Origin: Deltaproteobacteria bacterium
Lineage (GTDB): Bacteria > Desulfobacterota > Desulfobacteria > Desulfobacterales > ETH-SRB1
Assembly: GCA_030611115.1 (NCBI GenBank)
Contig: JAUWQK010000012.1
Span: 1-11,995 of the forward strand
Length of the DNA: 11,995 nt
Direction of reading: 5' to 3'
Shown: positions 1 through 4,800 of the stretch, one piece after another
How the letters are laid out: each line of letters opens with the position of its first letter
Position numbering within the stretch: position 1 is the first letter of the stretch
Made by a program: the position numbers and the translations under genes
The notes under the pieces: model-generated
Seen by the model: only the letters and a program-made list of their open reading frames with translations
Told to the model about the DNA's origin: nothing
Database searches by the model: none

Positions 1-239
1 TCAATTCCAATGAGAGAACATGATCAACTATAAAGAACACCGAAACAGCAGGTCGCAATCCCTTCGTAAGTCAGGTCAATTCCAATGGACAAACCGAAAA
101 GTTTGCACCAGGCGTTGAAACAAAACGGTCGCAATCCCTTCGTAAGTCAGGTCAATTCCAATGCAAGTATTCGTAAACTCGAACGAAAGATTATCAGTCA
201 GGGCGTCGCAATCCCTTCGTAAGTCAGGTCAATTCCAAT
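1..239 (-). CRISPR. CRISPR array, leader-proximal end (3 full repeats plus 1 partial)
   Basis: Three identical 35-nt repeats lie at 52-86, 128-162 and 205-239. On the plus strand each starts GTCGCAATCCC and ends CAATTCCAAT. A partial copy at 1-11 shows that the array continues beyond the left edge. The base after the repeat is G in three of four cases, so the unit may be 36 nt. The spacers are 12-51, 87-127 and 163-204 (40-42 nt), long as is common for type III arrays. The leader and cas1/cas2 are on the right, so transcription is inferred to be on the minus strand, like the cas genes. Read that way each repeat ends in ATTGCGAC, a plausible 8-nt crRNA 5' handle of the same form as the ATTGAAAC handles of other systems. 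Internal pairing in the repeat is weak (CTT ACG AAG), as is usual for Csm-type repeats. Confidence 0.97.
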
Positions 240-318
240 AGCGGCCTTTAGATTTTTTGATAAATCCAAGTGTTAGAAATGTATTTTCGCGGACCTTTTT
301 GAAAATTTTGCAAATCAT
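229..318 (-). CDS. possible leader micro-ORF of 29 codons ending in the first CRISPR repeat
   Basis: On the minus strand an ATG at 318-316 opens a 29-codon frame that stops at TGA (231-229) inside the leader-proximal repeat. It is preceded by AAAGGAGGTG (326-335), a nine-base perfect complement to the 16S anti-Shine-Dalgarno, with 9 nt between GGAGG and the ATG. The peptide begins MICKIFKKVREN and ends KGRYWN. It is basic (Lys and Arg about a third of residues), has no transmembrane segment and resembles no family I recognise. The last codons and the stop come from the repeat. Spacer acquisition duplicates the first repeat, so the peptide would stay unchanged as the array grows. Whether it is translated is unknown; the Shine-Dalgarno match may be chance or may serve another leader function. 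Confidence 0.35.
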   Translation of the reverse strand: MICKIFKKVRENTFLTLGFIKKSKGRYWN

Positions 319-365
319 CTGCCAACACCTCCTTTCATGTATTCAGTCTTTGTTTCAATATATTG

Positions 366-395
366 ATATTACAGAAAAACCAAACAGGTTGTGAA
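366..395 (-). promoter_or_regulatory. candidate leader promoter for the CRISPR array
   Basis: Read on the minus strand, TTCACA (390-395) and TAATAT (366-371) are separated by 18 nt, a sigma-70-like arrangement with 5/6 and 4/6 matches to consensus. The expected transcription start near 359 lies upstream of the Shine-Dalgarno sequence at 326-335 and of the first repeat. The -35 box overlaps the palindrome AGGTTGTGAACCT (386-398), a possible operator. The evidence is pattern matching only. Confidence 0.4.
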
Positions 396-500
396 CCTCG
401 CAGTAGATCGATTTTGAAAATACTGTAAAATCAAATAGATAGCTTTTTCATAGATAATGGCATAGAGGTTCGCAGATTAAATCTCATTGCAATCCGTTTC

Positions 501-510
501 CTGCCGGCAG
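501..510. repeat. perfect 10-bp palindrome downstream of the second cas2
   Basis: CTGCCGGCAG is self-complementary and lies 24 nt past the stop of the second cas2. On the plus strand it is followed by six A, so on the minus strand the T-run precedes rather than follows the hairpin, and it is not a standard terminator of the cas operon. It could be a protein-binding site at the far edge of the leader. Confidence 0.3.
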
Positions 511-533
511 AAAAAACCGCCAATTTTTACAGT

Positions 534-812
534 TTAAAGCACATAGTATTCTTCATCAGGATCGATAAAAATTCCCTGGCCGATTATTTCCAGAGTTCCG
601 GCGCATCTTTCGCATACAGGGAAGTACTTTACCCCGTCCTCAGCAGGCTCAATTGTGTCTTCTATTCTATCTTTCATTTCAACAAAAGTTTTGCTATCCA
701 CTGTCACTTCAAACTTTGATTTCTGCACCCGGATTCCATAATCCTTGATCACCCTTGCCACCCTGTTCAGGCGGCGTGGGTCTGCAATGTCATATGTGAC
801 TATCATATTCAT
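534..812 (-). CDS. cas2: Cas2, second (downstream) copy
   Basis: Cas2 is a small ferredoxin-fold protein whose dimer bridges two Cas1 dimers in the spacer integrase. This 92-residue protein has the family's usual length and the N-terminal strand motif VTYDIADPRRL with the conserved Asp8, followed by the QKSKFE segment. A CxxC pair (Cys67, Cys70) precedes the last strands, and the C-terminus is acidic and aromatic (DPDEEYYVL). The gene starts immediately after the stop of the upstream cas2 (TAA then ATG, no gap), indicating translational coupling. The two Cas2 proteins align without gaps through the first 39 residues with 18 identities and diverge afterwards, so this is an old paralogue rather than a recent duplication. 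It is the last cas gene before the leader. It may form a heterodimer with the first copy or replace it; that is inference. Confidence 0.93.
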   Translation of the reverse strand: MNMIVTYDIADPRRLNRVARVIKDYGIRVQKSKFEVTVDSKTFVEMKDRIEDTIEPAEDGVKYFPVCERCAGTLEIIGQGIFIDPDEEYYVL

Positions 813-1088
813 TTAAACCACCATGTAATCAAGCTGGGTGATTTTCAGACCCAGACCTGATATAATCACATTTTTTATGCATCCGGAGCAGATCTTGTAG
901 ATTCGCACAGAGTCGCTTGACAGATCAAGATTTTCTTTGCAGTAGCGCCGAATATCTTTTAGTGCTGCCTTATCTATATCGCACTCAAATACAGACTTCT
1001 GGGTATTCAACCCAAATTCCTTCAAAAAAGCATGAAGCTTTCTCAAGCGTTTTGGATCGGTAATATCGTATGTAACAAGCACAATCAT
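813..1088 (-). CDS. cas2: Cas2, first copy
   Basis: This is a 91-residue Cas2, a structural component of the Cas1-Cas2 spacer-integration complex. The N-terminus LVTYDITDPKRLRKL carries the conserved Asp8 and is followed by TQKSVFECDID and a CxxC pair (Cys67, Cys70) at the same positions as in the second copy. The C-terminus (TQLDYMVV) differs from that of its neighbour; in Cas2 this region makes the last beta-strand, which contacts Cas1. The ATG overlaps the cas1 stop by four bases (ATGA), so it is translationally coupled to cas1, and its own stop abuts the start of the second cas2. Both copies are full length with no sign of decay. Confidence 0.95.
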   Translation of the reverse strand: MIVLVTYDITDPKRLRKLHAFLKEFGLNTQKSVFECDIDKAALKDIRRYCKENLDLSSDSVRIYKICSGCIKNVIISGLGLKITQLDYMVV

Positions 1089-2242
1089 TTCAGCAGAATC
1101 GGTTGATAGACATCAACCTGCCCTTCTAAAACCTTTCTATAATGTCCCGCCTGAAAGATAATGGCATCTCCATAGCTCAGGTTACGTTCCGATGGCGGAT
1201 AGAAAAAGGTTGTTGTCAGTTTTTTTTCAAATGCATCAATCACCCGTTTGAAAGCATCCGGCTGAAGTTTTACAGGATACTTCCCTGTTGTTTGCCCTGA
1301 TGATTCAGGCATCTCCTTCATACGCTGTTCCGGAAGATCAAAATTGCCGGCTTCATCATCAACCATAGTTATCAATCCAATAGGATCAGCGCTTACATCA
1401 GGAGGATTGCCGGTTGAAGATTGGCATGATGCTGCTGATGCAGGCTTTTGTACTACGAAATCCTCCTTCTGAAGTATTTTCAGATTAAACAGAGACAGAG
1501 TCAGGGTGTCTGCTATGATCGTTCGGAATTCTTCCATCAAATCGAGCACAAGAGAAAAACGACCATAGTCGATTGTATGAAGAAATCCAGGGTATGGATC
1601 CAGCCCTGCTATGCGTACTGCCGAGTAAACCCGGTTCATCAGGAAGGTATAAAGAAGAGAAAGCACGGAATTGACAGGGTCGGTAGGCGGCATCCTGACT
1701 CTTTTTGTAAAGCCTATATCTCCAACAAATCCATACCGAAATCCGTCAAAGAAAAGCGCGCTCCCTCTGCCTTCATATCCCCGGATGCTGTCAATACTGT
1801 CAGCCTGAGACAGTTTCGGCATGAGGCTATGTATCTGTTTTGCGATATTGCCTGCTACCGGTTTATTCCGGCTTCGTTTTATTCGCATCAAGAGTGTTGC
1901 CATGTTGGCAAGTTTTCCGGCAACTATGCAGCGGGCAAGGCAAATGCCGAACGCAGGCTCGTTCAGCAAATGATACTGCTGTTTGTGAAGAAACACGTTT
2001 TTTGATTCCAAAGGCGCAAGCCTGCCGAGATATCTGCCATACCGGGTAAGAAACACCGTATCAATATTGCTGCGCATGATTTGACATAAAGCGCTGTGAG
2101 TGACTTGGATATTTCCGAAAAGCAAAAGCTGCTTGAGCTTGTAAGTAAAAAGTGTGTGATACGTTGCATCCCCCTTTTTAACCAGCAGGTGTTTCCCTTC
2201 CTTGATAATCCGCGCTCCTTGCGTTTTGACATATACAACCAT
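1085..2242 (-). CDS. cas1: Cas1 integrase with a C-terminal-lobe insertion
   Basis: Cas1 is the metal-dependent integrase that inserts new spacers at the leader end of the array. This 385-residue protein has the N-terminal beta-domain (about 1-90) and the helical catalytic lobe. The active site looks intact: Glu157 in RGYEGRGSALFF, His222 in GLDPYPGFLH, and the acidic cluster of LVLDLMEEFR (Asp234, Glu237). The PPTDPVNSVLSLLYTFL signature is present at 185-201. Between the DF motif (261-262) and the final helices (from about 328) lies a Pro/Ser/Gly- and acid-rich stretch of about 60 residues that a typical ~330-residue Cas1 lacks. AAGGAGGT sits 6 nt before the ATG (about 2249-2256), the strongest ribosome-binding site among the cas genes. 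A promoter-like element at 2296-2324 suggests that cas1-cas2-cas2 can be expressed separately from the effector genes. Confidence 0.97.
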   Translation of the reverse strand: MVVYVKTQGARIIKEGKHLLVKKGDATYHTLFTYKLKQLLLFGNIQVTHSALCQIMRSNIDTVFLTRYGRYLGRLAPLESKNVFLHKQQYHLLNEPAFGICLARCIVAGKLANMATLLMRIKRSRNKPVAGNIAKQIHSLMPKLSQADSIDSIRGYEGRGSALFFDGFRYGFVGDIGFTKRVRMPPTDPVNSVLSLLYTFLMNRVYSAVRIAGLDPYPGFLHTIDYGRFSLVLDLMEEFRTIIADTLTLSLFNLKILQKEDFVVQKPASAASCQSSTGNPPDVSADPIGLITMVDDEAGNFDLPEQRMKEMPESSGQTTGKYPVKLQPDAFKRVIDAFEKKLTTTFFYPPSERNLSYGDAIIFQAGHYRKVLEGQVDVYQPILLK

Positions 2243-2295
2243 GAGCTACCTCCTTTTTTGATACATGGTAGGAAATAGCCCCTGTTGATTCAAGG

Positions 2296-2324
2296 ATTGC
2301 AAGGTTGCTGTATTTAATTGTCAA
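2296..2324 (-). promoter_or_regulatory. candidate sigma-70 promoter of the adaptation genes
   Basis: On the minus strand there is a perfect TTGACA (2319-2324), a 17-nt spacer and TGCAAT (2296-2301; 4/6 match to TATAAT) in the ~100-nt gap between csx1 and cas1. The expected start near 2289 gives a 5' leader of about 47 nt before the cas1 ATG. The position supports independent expression of cas1-cas2-cas2. No terminator for the upstream csx1 is visible, so read-through is also likely. Confidence 0.5.
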
Positions 2325-2339
2325 AGATCGAAAGGCGGA

Positions 2340-3632
2340 TTAGAGCAAAATATTATTTTCCTCTAAAAGCCGCACAACTTTTTTTAATTTCCCCAGAAAA
2401 TGATATCCTTTTTCTTCTATATCTGGATATGCCTTATTTTTTGACGTCCACGCATGATCAAAGCCGTTTCGATAGTCTGCCAGATCCTTTGTAAATTTTC
2501 TCAGGATTAACTCAATGCCCAGGCTCTTGAGCTTTTGAAAATAAGGCATCAATTTTTCTTTGTCTTTTTTATTCTGACCTTCAAATATCCAGCCACCTTC
2601 CTCTCTTTGAAGCATTTTTACAAAAATCTCTGCAAACCTGCGCCGCAACTTTCGTCCATCAGCAGAATTTACTTTTGCTTTTTCAATCTCAACCATGCCT
2701 ATTGAACCAATCAATTCTCTCATAACTGTATACGCCTGCATAAAAAGTTTGTGATCAAGCAACAGAGAAATTATTTCAAGCTGCACATGGAAATAGGATT
2801 TATCGTATCTCCCGCTTACCGGTTCTTTGGTTGCAAGAGAAACAAATTTATTGATAACCATCTTGAGAAGAATTTTTCCGGTTACAGAAGCATCTTGTAT
2901 TTTTTCTTCAACCAATTTTATGGTTGTATTTGCTTTATCAGCCACGTTATTGATGTCCACATTTCTGACCGTATTTGTAAGGTCTTCAAATGATTTGACG
3001 ACGTCTTCATCGCTTAAATCTTCAACCTGAAATTCTGGCGCTTTTCTTGAAATTTCTGCCAACTTTCTTGCATCTGCATCTTCAACAAGCCTGCTGACAG
3101 CTTCTGCCCATTCATTAATGATATAAAAGTCTTTCATGTCAATAATGGGAACAAGCTTTTTATTTTTTTCATAAGCGCCATAATAAACAGCTTTCAATGT
3201 GATATTCTTTGCTTTTTGGAGAAAATTGACGGCAGTTGAGAAAACAATAGGGATTGATCTATAACCATGAGTGAGATCTATTGTTAATTCATCGTCATAA
3301 TCAATATGTTCCAGAATTTGCTCAAACCACTCCCATTGACCCTCGGCAGACATATCTTCTGCGATGATCAGCGGTATAATATTATTAGCGCCAAGTTCGC
3401 AAAGTTGATGATTAATATTGCCAAAATGGATATCATTCGATTTTTGGGTAACAACGATGATGATCTTGTCAAATTTATTAACGCCTAAAATGCCAATTTC
3501 AGCAACCTGAACAAATTCCGTTTCTTTGGATTTTTTTCCGTTTAATTCATAAATAGTACTGTCATATTTATACTGACCTGTCTTCTGGTTTTTAAAACCC
3601 AATCCTAAAAAACTTAGATATACTTTTGCCAT
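2340..3632 (-). CDS. csx1: Csx1-like CARF-HEPN ribonuclease (TM1812 / Csx2 type)
   Basis: Csx1 proteins bind cyclic oligoadenylate (usually cA4) made by Cas10 and then degrade single-stranded RNA non-specifically. This 430-residue protein begins MAKVYLSFLGLGF, as in the TM1812 family. It has the CARF-domain motif DLTHGYRSIP at 119-128, followed by YYGAYE at 150-155, a helical linker, and a C-terminal HEPN domain whose catalytic R-x4-H reads RNGFDH (Arg388 to His393). Both the ligand-binding and nuclease motifs are intact. I choose the ATG at 3632 because GGGGTG lies 5-8 nt upstream; a GTG at 3638, overlapping the csx20 stop, is an alternative. The coupling to csx20 pairs an effector with its probable off-switch. 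It takes the place of csm6, which is absent. Confidence is high for the family; which cyclic nucleotide it prefers is inferred. Confidence 0.92.
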   Translation of the reverse strand: MAKVYLSFLGLGFKNQKTGQYKYDSTIYELNGKKSKETEFVQVAEIGILGVNKFDKIIIVVTQKSNDIHFGNINHQLCELGANNIIPLIIAEDMSAEGQWEWFEQILEHIDYDDELTIDLTHGYRSIPIVFSTAVNFLQKAKNITLKAVYYGAYEKNKKLVPIIDMKDFYIINEWAEAVSRLVEDADARKLAEISRKAPEFQVEDLSDEDVVKSFEDLTNTVRNVDINNVADKANTTIKLVEEKIQDASVTGKILLKMVINKFVSLATKEPVSGRYDKSYFHVQLEIISLLLDHKLFMQAYTVMRELIGSIGMVEIEKAKVNSADGRKLRRRFAEIFVKMLQREEGGWIFEGQNKKDKEKLMPYFQKLKSLGIELILRKFTKDLADYRNGFDHAWTSKNKAYPDIEEKGYHFLGKLKKVVRLLEENNILL

Positions 3633-3634
3633 AA

Positions 3635-4027
3635 TCACCCCGCATATTTCCTGAAAATCCGATGCTTGAATTGATGCGAAAGATTAATTGTGCCGTCCTC
3701 TTTATGTTCTTCAACGGCTTCTCGCTCTGTCGTAGAATATATTGGAATCAGGTTGATCTCAAAAGCAAAATTAACCATAATAAAACATGCTCCGAAATCT
3801 CCCTGGATAAGAACATAGTCATTCTTCTTGGCCTGGCCGGCAAGCCAGTCTTTTACAGGATTAAGATAGGCGCTGATTTTTGGCAAGTCAGGTGGGATTT
3901 GTCGCCACAAATCTTTGAGATCAGGGGGCATGTTTATTATTTGCTGAACACCGAAAGAGCTATAAGCATCGCTTTCCTGAACAGGCGTGATATCGTGGTT
4001 GAATATTAAAAAGAGTGAAGTATTCAT
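3635..4027 (-). CDS. csx20: Csx20, predicted ring nuclease
   Basis: This 130-residue protein matches my memory of the Csx20 family of type III accessory proteins: an N-terminal SLFLIFNHDITP strand, a DLKDLWRQIPPDL segment, a central VLIQGDFGACFIMVNFAF core, PIYSTTERE, and a C-terminal FKHRIFRKYA. Csx20 has been proposed, together with Csx15 and Csx16, to degrade cyclic oligoadenylate and so switch the type III response off; I rely on memory for this and cannot see catalysis in the sequence. It has no signal peptide or membrane segment and should be cytoplasmic. Its stop overlaps the start region of csx1, so the two are almost certainly co-translated. No clear Shine-Dalgarno precedes the ATG at 4027 and the 46-nt gap to relE is very AT-rich, so initiation may be weak. 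Confidence 0.8.
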   Translation of the reverse strand: MNTSLFLIFNHDITPVQESDAYSSFGVQQIINMPPDLKDLWRQIPPDLPKISAYLNPVKDWLAGQAKKNDYVLIQGDFGACFIMVNFAFEINLIPIYSTTEREAVEEHKEDGTINLSHQFKHRIFRKYAG

Positions 4028-4073
4028 TTATGTTTTTGGTGTATGTAAAATTTTTGGAAATATTTTTTTTAGT

Positions 4074-4385
4074 TCAGATTTGGAAATATTTGTTCTGAGC
4101 AGTTTCTTTTTTCAAAAGCCTGTAAGTAATTTCATATATTATACTTCGCGGGCCAATAGCCACAATATCTATAATCTGTTTTGAAGATATTCTGTAAATA
4201 ATCCTGAAGCGACCTATCCCGAAACTCTTTAAGCCTGTCAGCTCTTTTTTCAAGGATTTTCCGACATGGGGATCTGATAAAATGATTTCAAGAGATGACT
4301 TAATCTTTTTCTTTATTTCAGGATGCATATGCCGGACAAAATCGGCTGTTTCATCCGGCATTTTAAGCCTATAAGGCACAGGCAT
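4074..4385 (-). CDS. relE: RelE/ParE-superfamily toxin
   Basis: RelE-fold toxins of type II modules usually cut mRNA in the ribosomal A site or, for ParE members, poison gyrase. The 103-residue protein shows the family pattern: an N-terminal helix with HPEIKKKIKSSL, then KSLKKELTGLKSFGIGRFRIIYRI (about 46-69), whose RFRIIYR strand supplies basic residues, then IDIVAIGPRSIIYE. The RelE subgroup is more likely than ParE but is not settled. I choose the ATG at 4385: it has AGGAG (4394-4398) 8 nt upstream, whereas the in-frame ATG at 4403 has AGG directly against it. It follows the antitoxin gene in the standard order, 71 nt downstream, with a hairpin-forming inverted repeat in the gap. The pair sits between csm5 and csx20 in the same orientation. 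Confidence 0.85.
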   Translation of the reverse strand: MPVPYRLKMPDETADFVRHMHPEIKKKIKSSLEIILSDPHVGKSLKKELTGLKSFGIGRFRIIYRISSKQIIDIVAIGPRSIIYEITYRLLKKETAQNKYFQI

Positions 4386-4404
4386 ATGCTTTACTCCTAA
4401 CATC

Positions 4405-4441
4405 CTGTCAGAAAATAGCTGTTTTGCGGAATCTCTGACAG
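4405..4441 (-). repeat. inverted repeat between antitoxin and toxin genes
   Basis: CTGTCAGA (4405-4412) and TCTGACAG (4434-4441) are perfect 8-bp inverted copies separated by 21 nt. In the minus-strand mRNA they would form a hairpin just ahead of the toxin ribosome-binding site (4394-4398), 15 nt past the antitoxin stop. There is no T-run after it, so it is not a classical terminator. It could lower toxin translation, stabilise the antitoxin message or act as an operator; all are inference. Confidence 0.45.
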
Positions 4442-4456
4442 ACAGGCTTCTGGATA

Positions 4457-4711
4457 CTAAAATAATTCCTCAAGCGTATAAAGCCTGGTTTTCCTCTTGA
4501 GCGCTGCAAGCCCCTGTTTGATTTCATCCATCATGTCCCGGTCGGAAATGATTTCAAGAGTTTCTTTCCAGCTTTCAAATTCATCAGGACTGACCAGTAC
4601 GGCTGAGGGTCTGCCGTTTTTTGTGATTACGACTTCTTCATCTGTGGAGTAGACTTTTTCAACAAGCTCACTAAGCTTCATCTTAACTTCAGACAATGAT
4701 AAGGTTTTCAT
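4457..4711 (-). CDS. Phd/YefM-family antitoxin
   Basis: Phd/YefM antitoxins bind their operator DNA through the N-terminal fold and neutralise a RelE/YoeB/Doc toxin with an extended C-terminal tail. This 84-residue protein has the standard N-terminus MKTLSLSEVKMKLSELVEKV, the strand EEVVITKNGRPSAVLVSPDEFESW (25-48) and an acidic/basic tail ending YTLEELF that would wrap the toxin. I choose the ATG at 4711 because AGAGGTG lies just upstream with about 7 nt spacing and because it gives the canonical MKTLS start; the longer frame from 4750 would begin inside a -10-like TATAAT. It is followed by the RelE-type toxin gene. Autoregulation of the pair is expected from the family. Confidence 0.92.
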   Translation of the reverse strand: MKTLSLSEVKMKLSELVEKVYSTDEEVVITKNGRPSAVLVSPDEFESWKETLEIISDRDMMDEIKQGLAALKRKTRLYTLEELF

Positions 4712-4739
4712 AAAAACACCTCTTTTTGGGTTGACCAGA

Positions 4740-4766
4740 ATTATAGTCATATCTTTTATTTGTAAG
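4740..4766 (-). promoter_or_regulatory. candidate promoter of the toxin-antitoxin pair
   Basis: In the 89-nt gap after csm5 a perfect TATAAT lies at 4740-4745 on the minus strand, with CTTACA at 4761-4766 (15-nt spacer, short). A TTGACT further upstream is too far to pair with it. A 6-bp palindrome GTATAC at 4767-4772 next to the -35 position could be an operator for the antitoxin. The start near 4733 would give a ~22-nt leader before the chosen ATG. The -10 box is convincing; the -35 is weak. Confidence 0.45.
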
Positions 4767-4800
4767 GTATACAGAAGTCAATAATAAATTGAGGAAGAGA

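Larger units (their letters stand above)
240..533 (-). promoter_or_regulatory. CRISPR leader
   Basis: This AT-rich stretch of about 290 nt has no conventional gene and lies between the second cas2 and the first repeat, the usual leader position. It contains a candidate promoter at 366-395, a small palindrome AGGTT-GTG-AACCT at 386-398, a strong Shine-Dalgarno sequence at 326-335 and a 29-codon reading frame that runs into the first repeat. Two related 11-mers, GAACCTCGCAG (393-403) and GAGGTTCGCAG (465-475), share 8 of 11 positions, and their first seven bases are inverted copies of each other. They may be protein-binding or integration-guiding sites, but that is inference. A perfect palindrome CTGCCGGCAG lies at 501-510. 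Confidence 0.75.

Noticed and set aside
408..436. Shared 12-mer GATTTTGAAAAT between the leader and the MITE-like element (near 11264-11277), followed by AAATCAA in both
   Set aside because: Short AT-rich matches of this length are expected by chance in 12 kb, and the surrounding sequence is not similar.
497..514. Possible terminator for the cas operon at the CTGCCGGCAG palindrome
   Set aside because: The T-run lies before the stem on the minus strand rather than after it, so it does not fit an intrinsic terminator for minus-strand genes.
1448..2005. 185-codon open frame on the plus strand opposite cas1
   Set aside because: It is fully antisense to cas1, which has all its catalytic motifs. 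The plus-strand translation has no recognisable domain and no ribosome-binding site.
4386..4403. Upstream ATG at 4403 as the toxin start
   Set aside because: AGG is directly against this ATG, whereas AGGAG is well placed for the ATG at 4385, and the shorter protein matches the usual RelE N-terminus.
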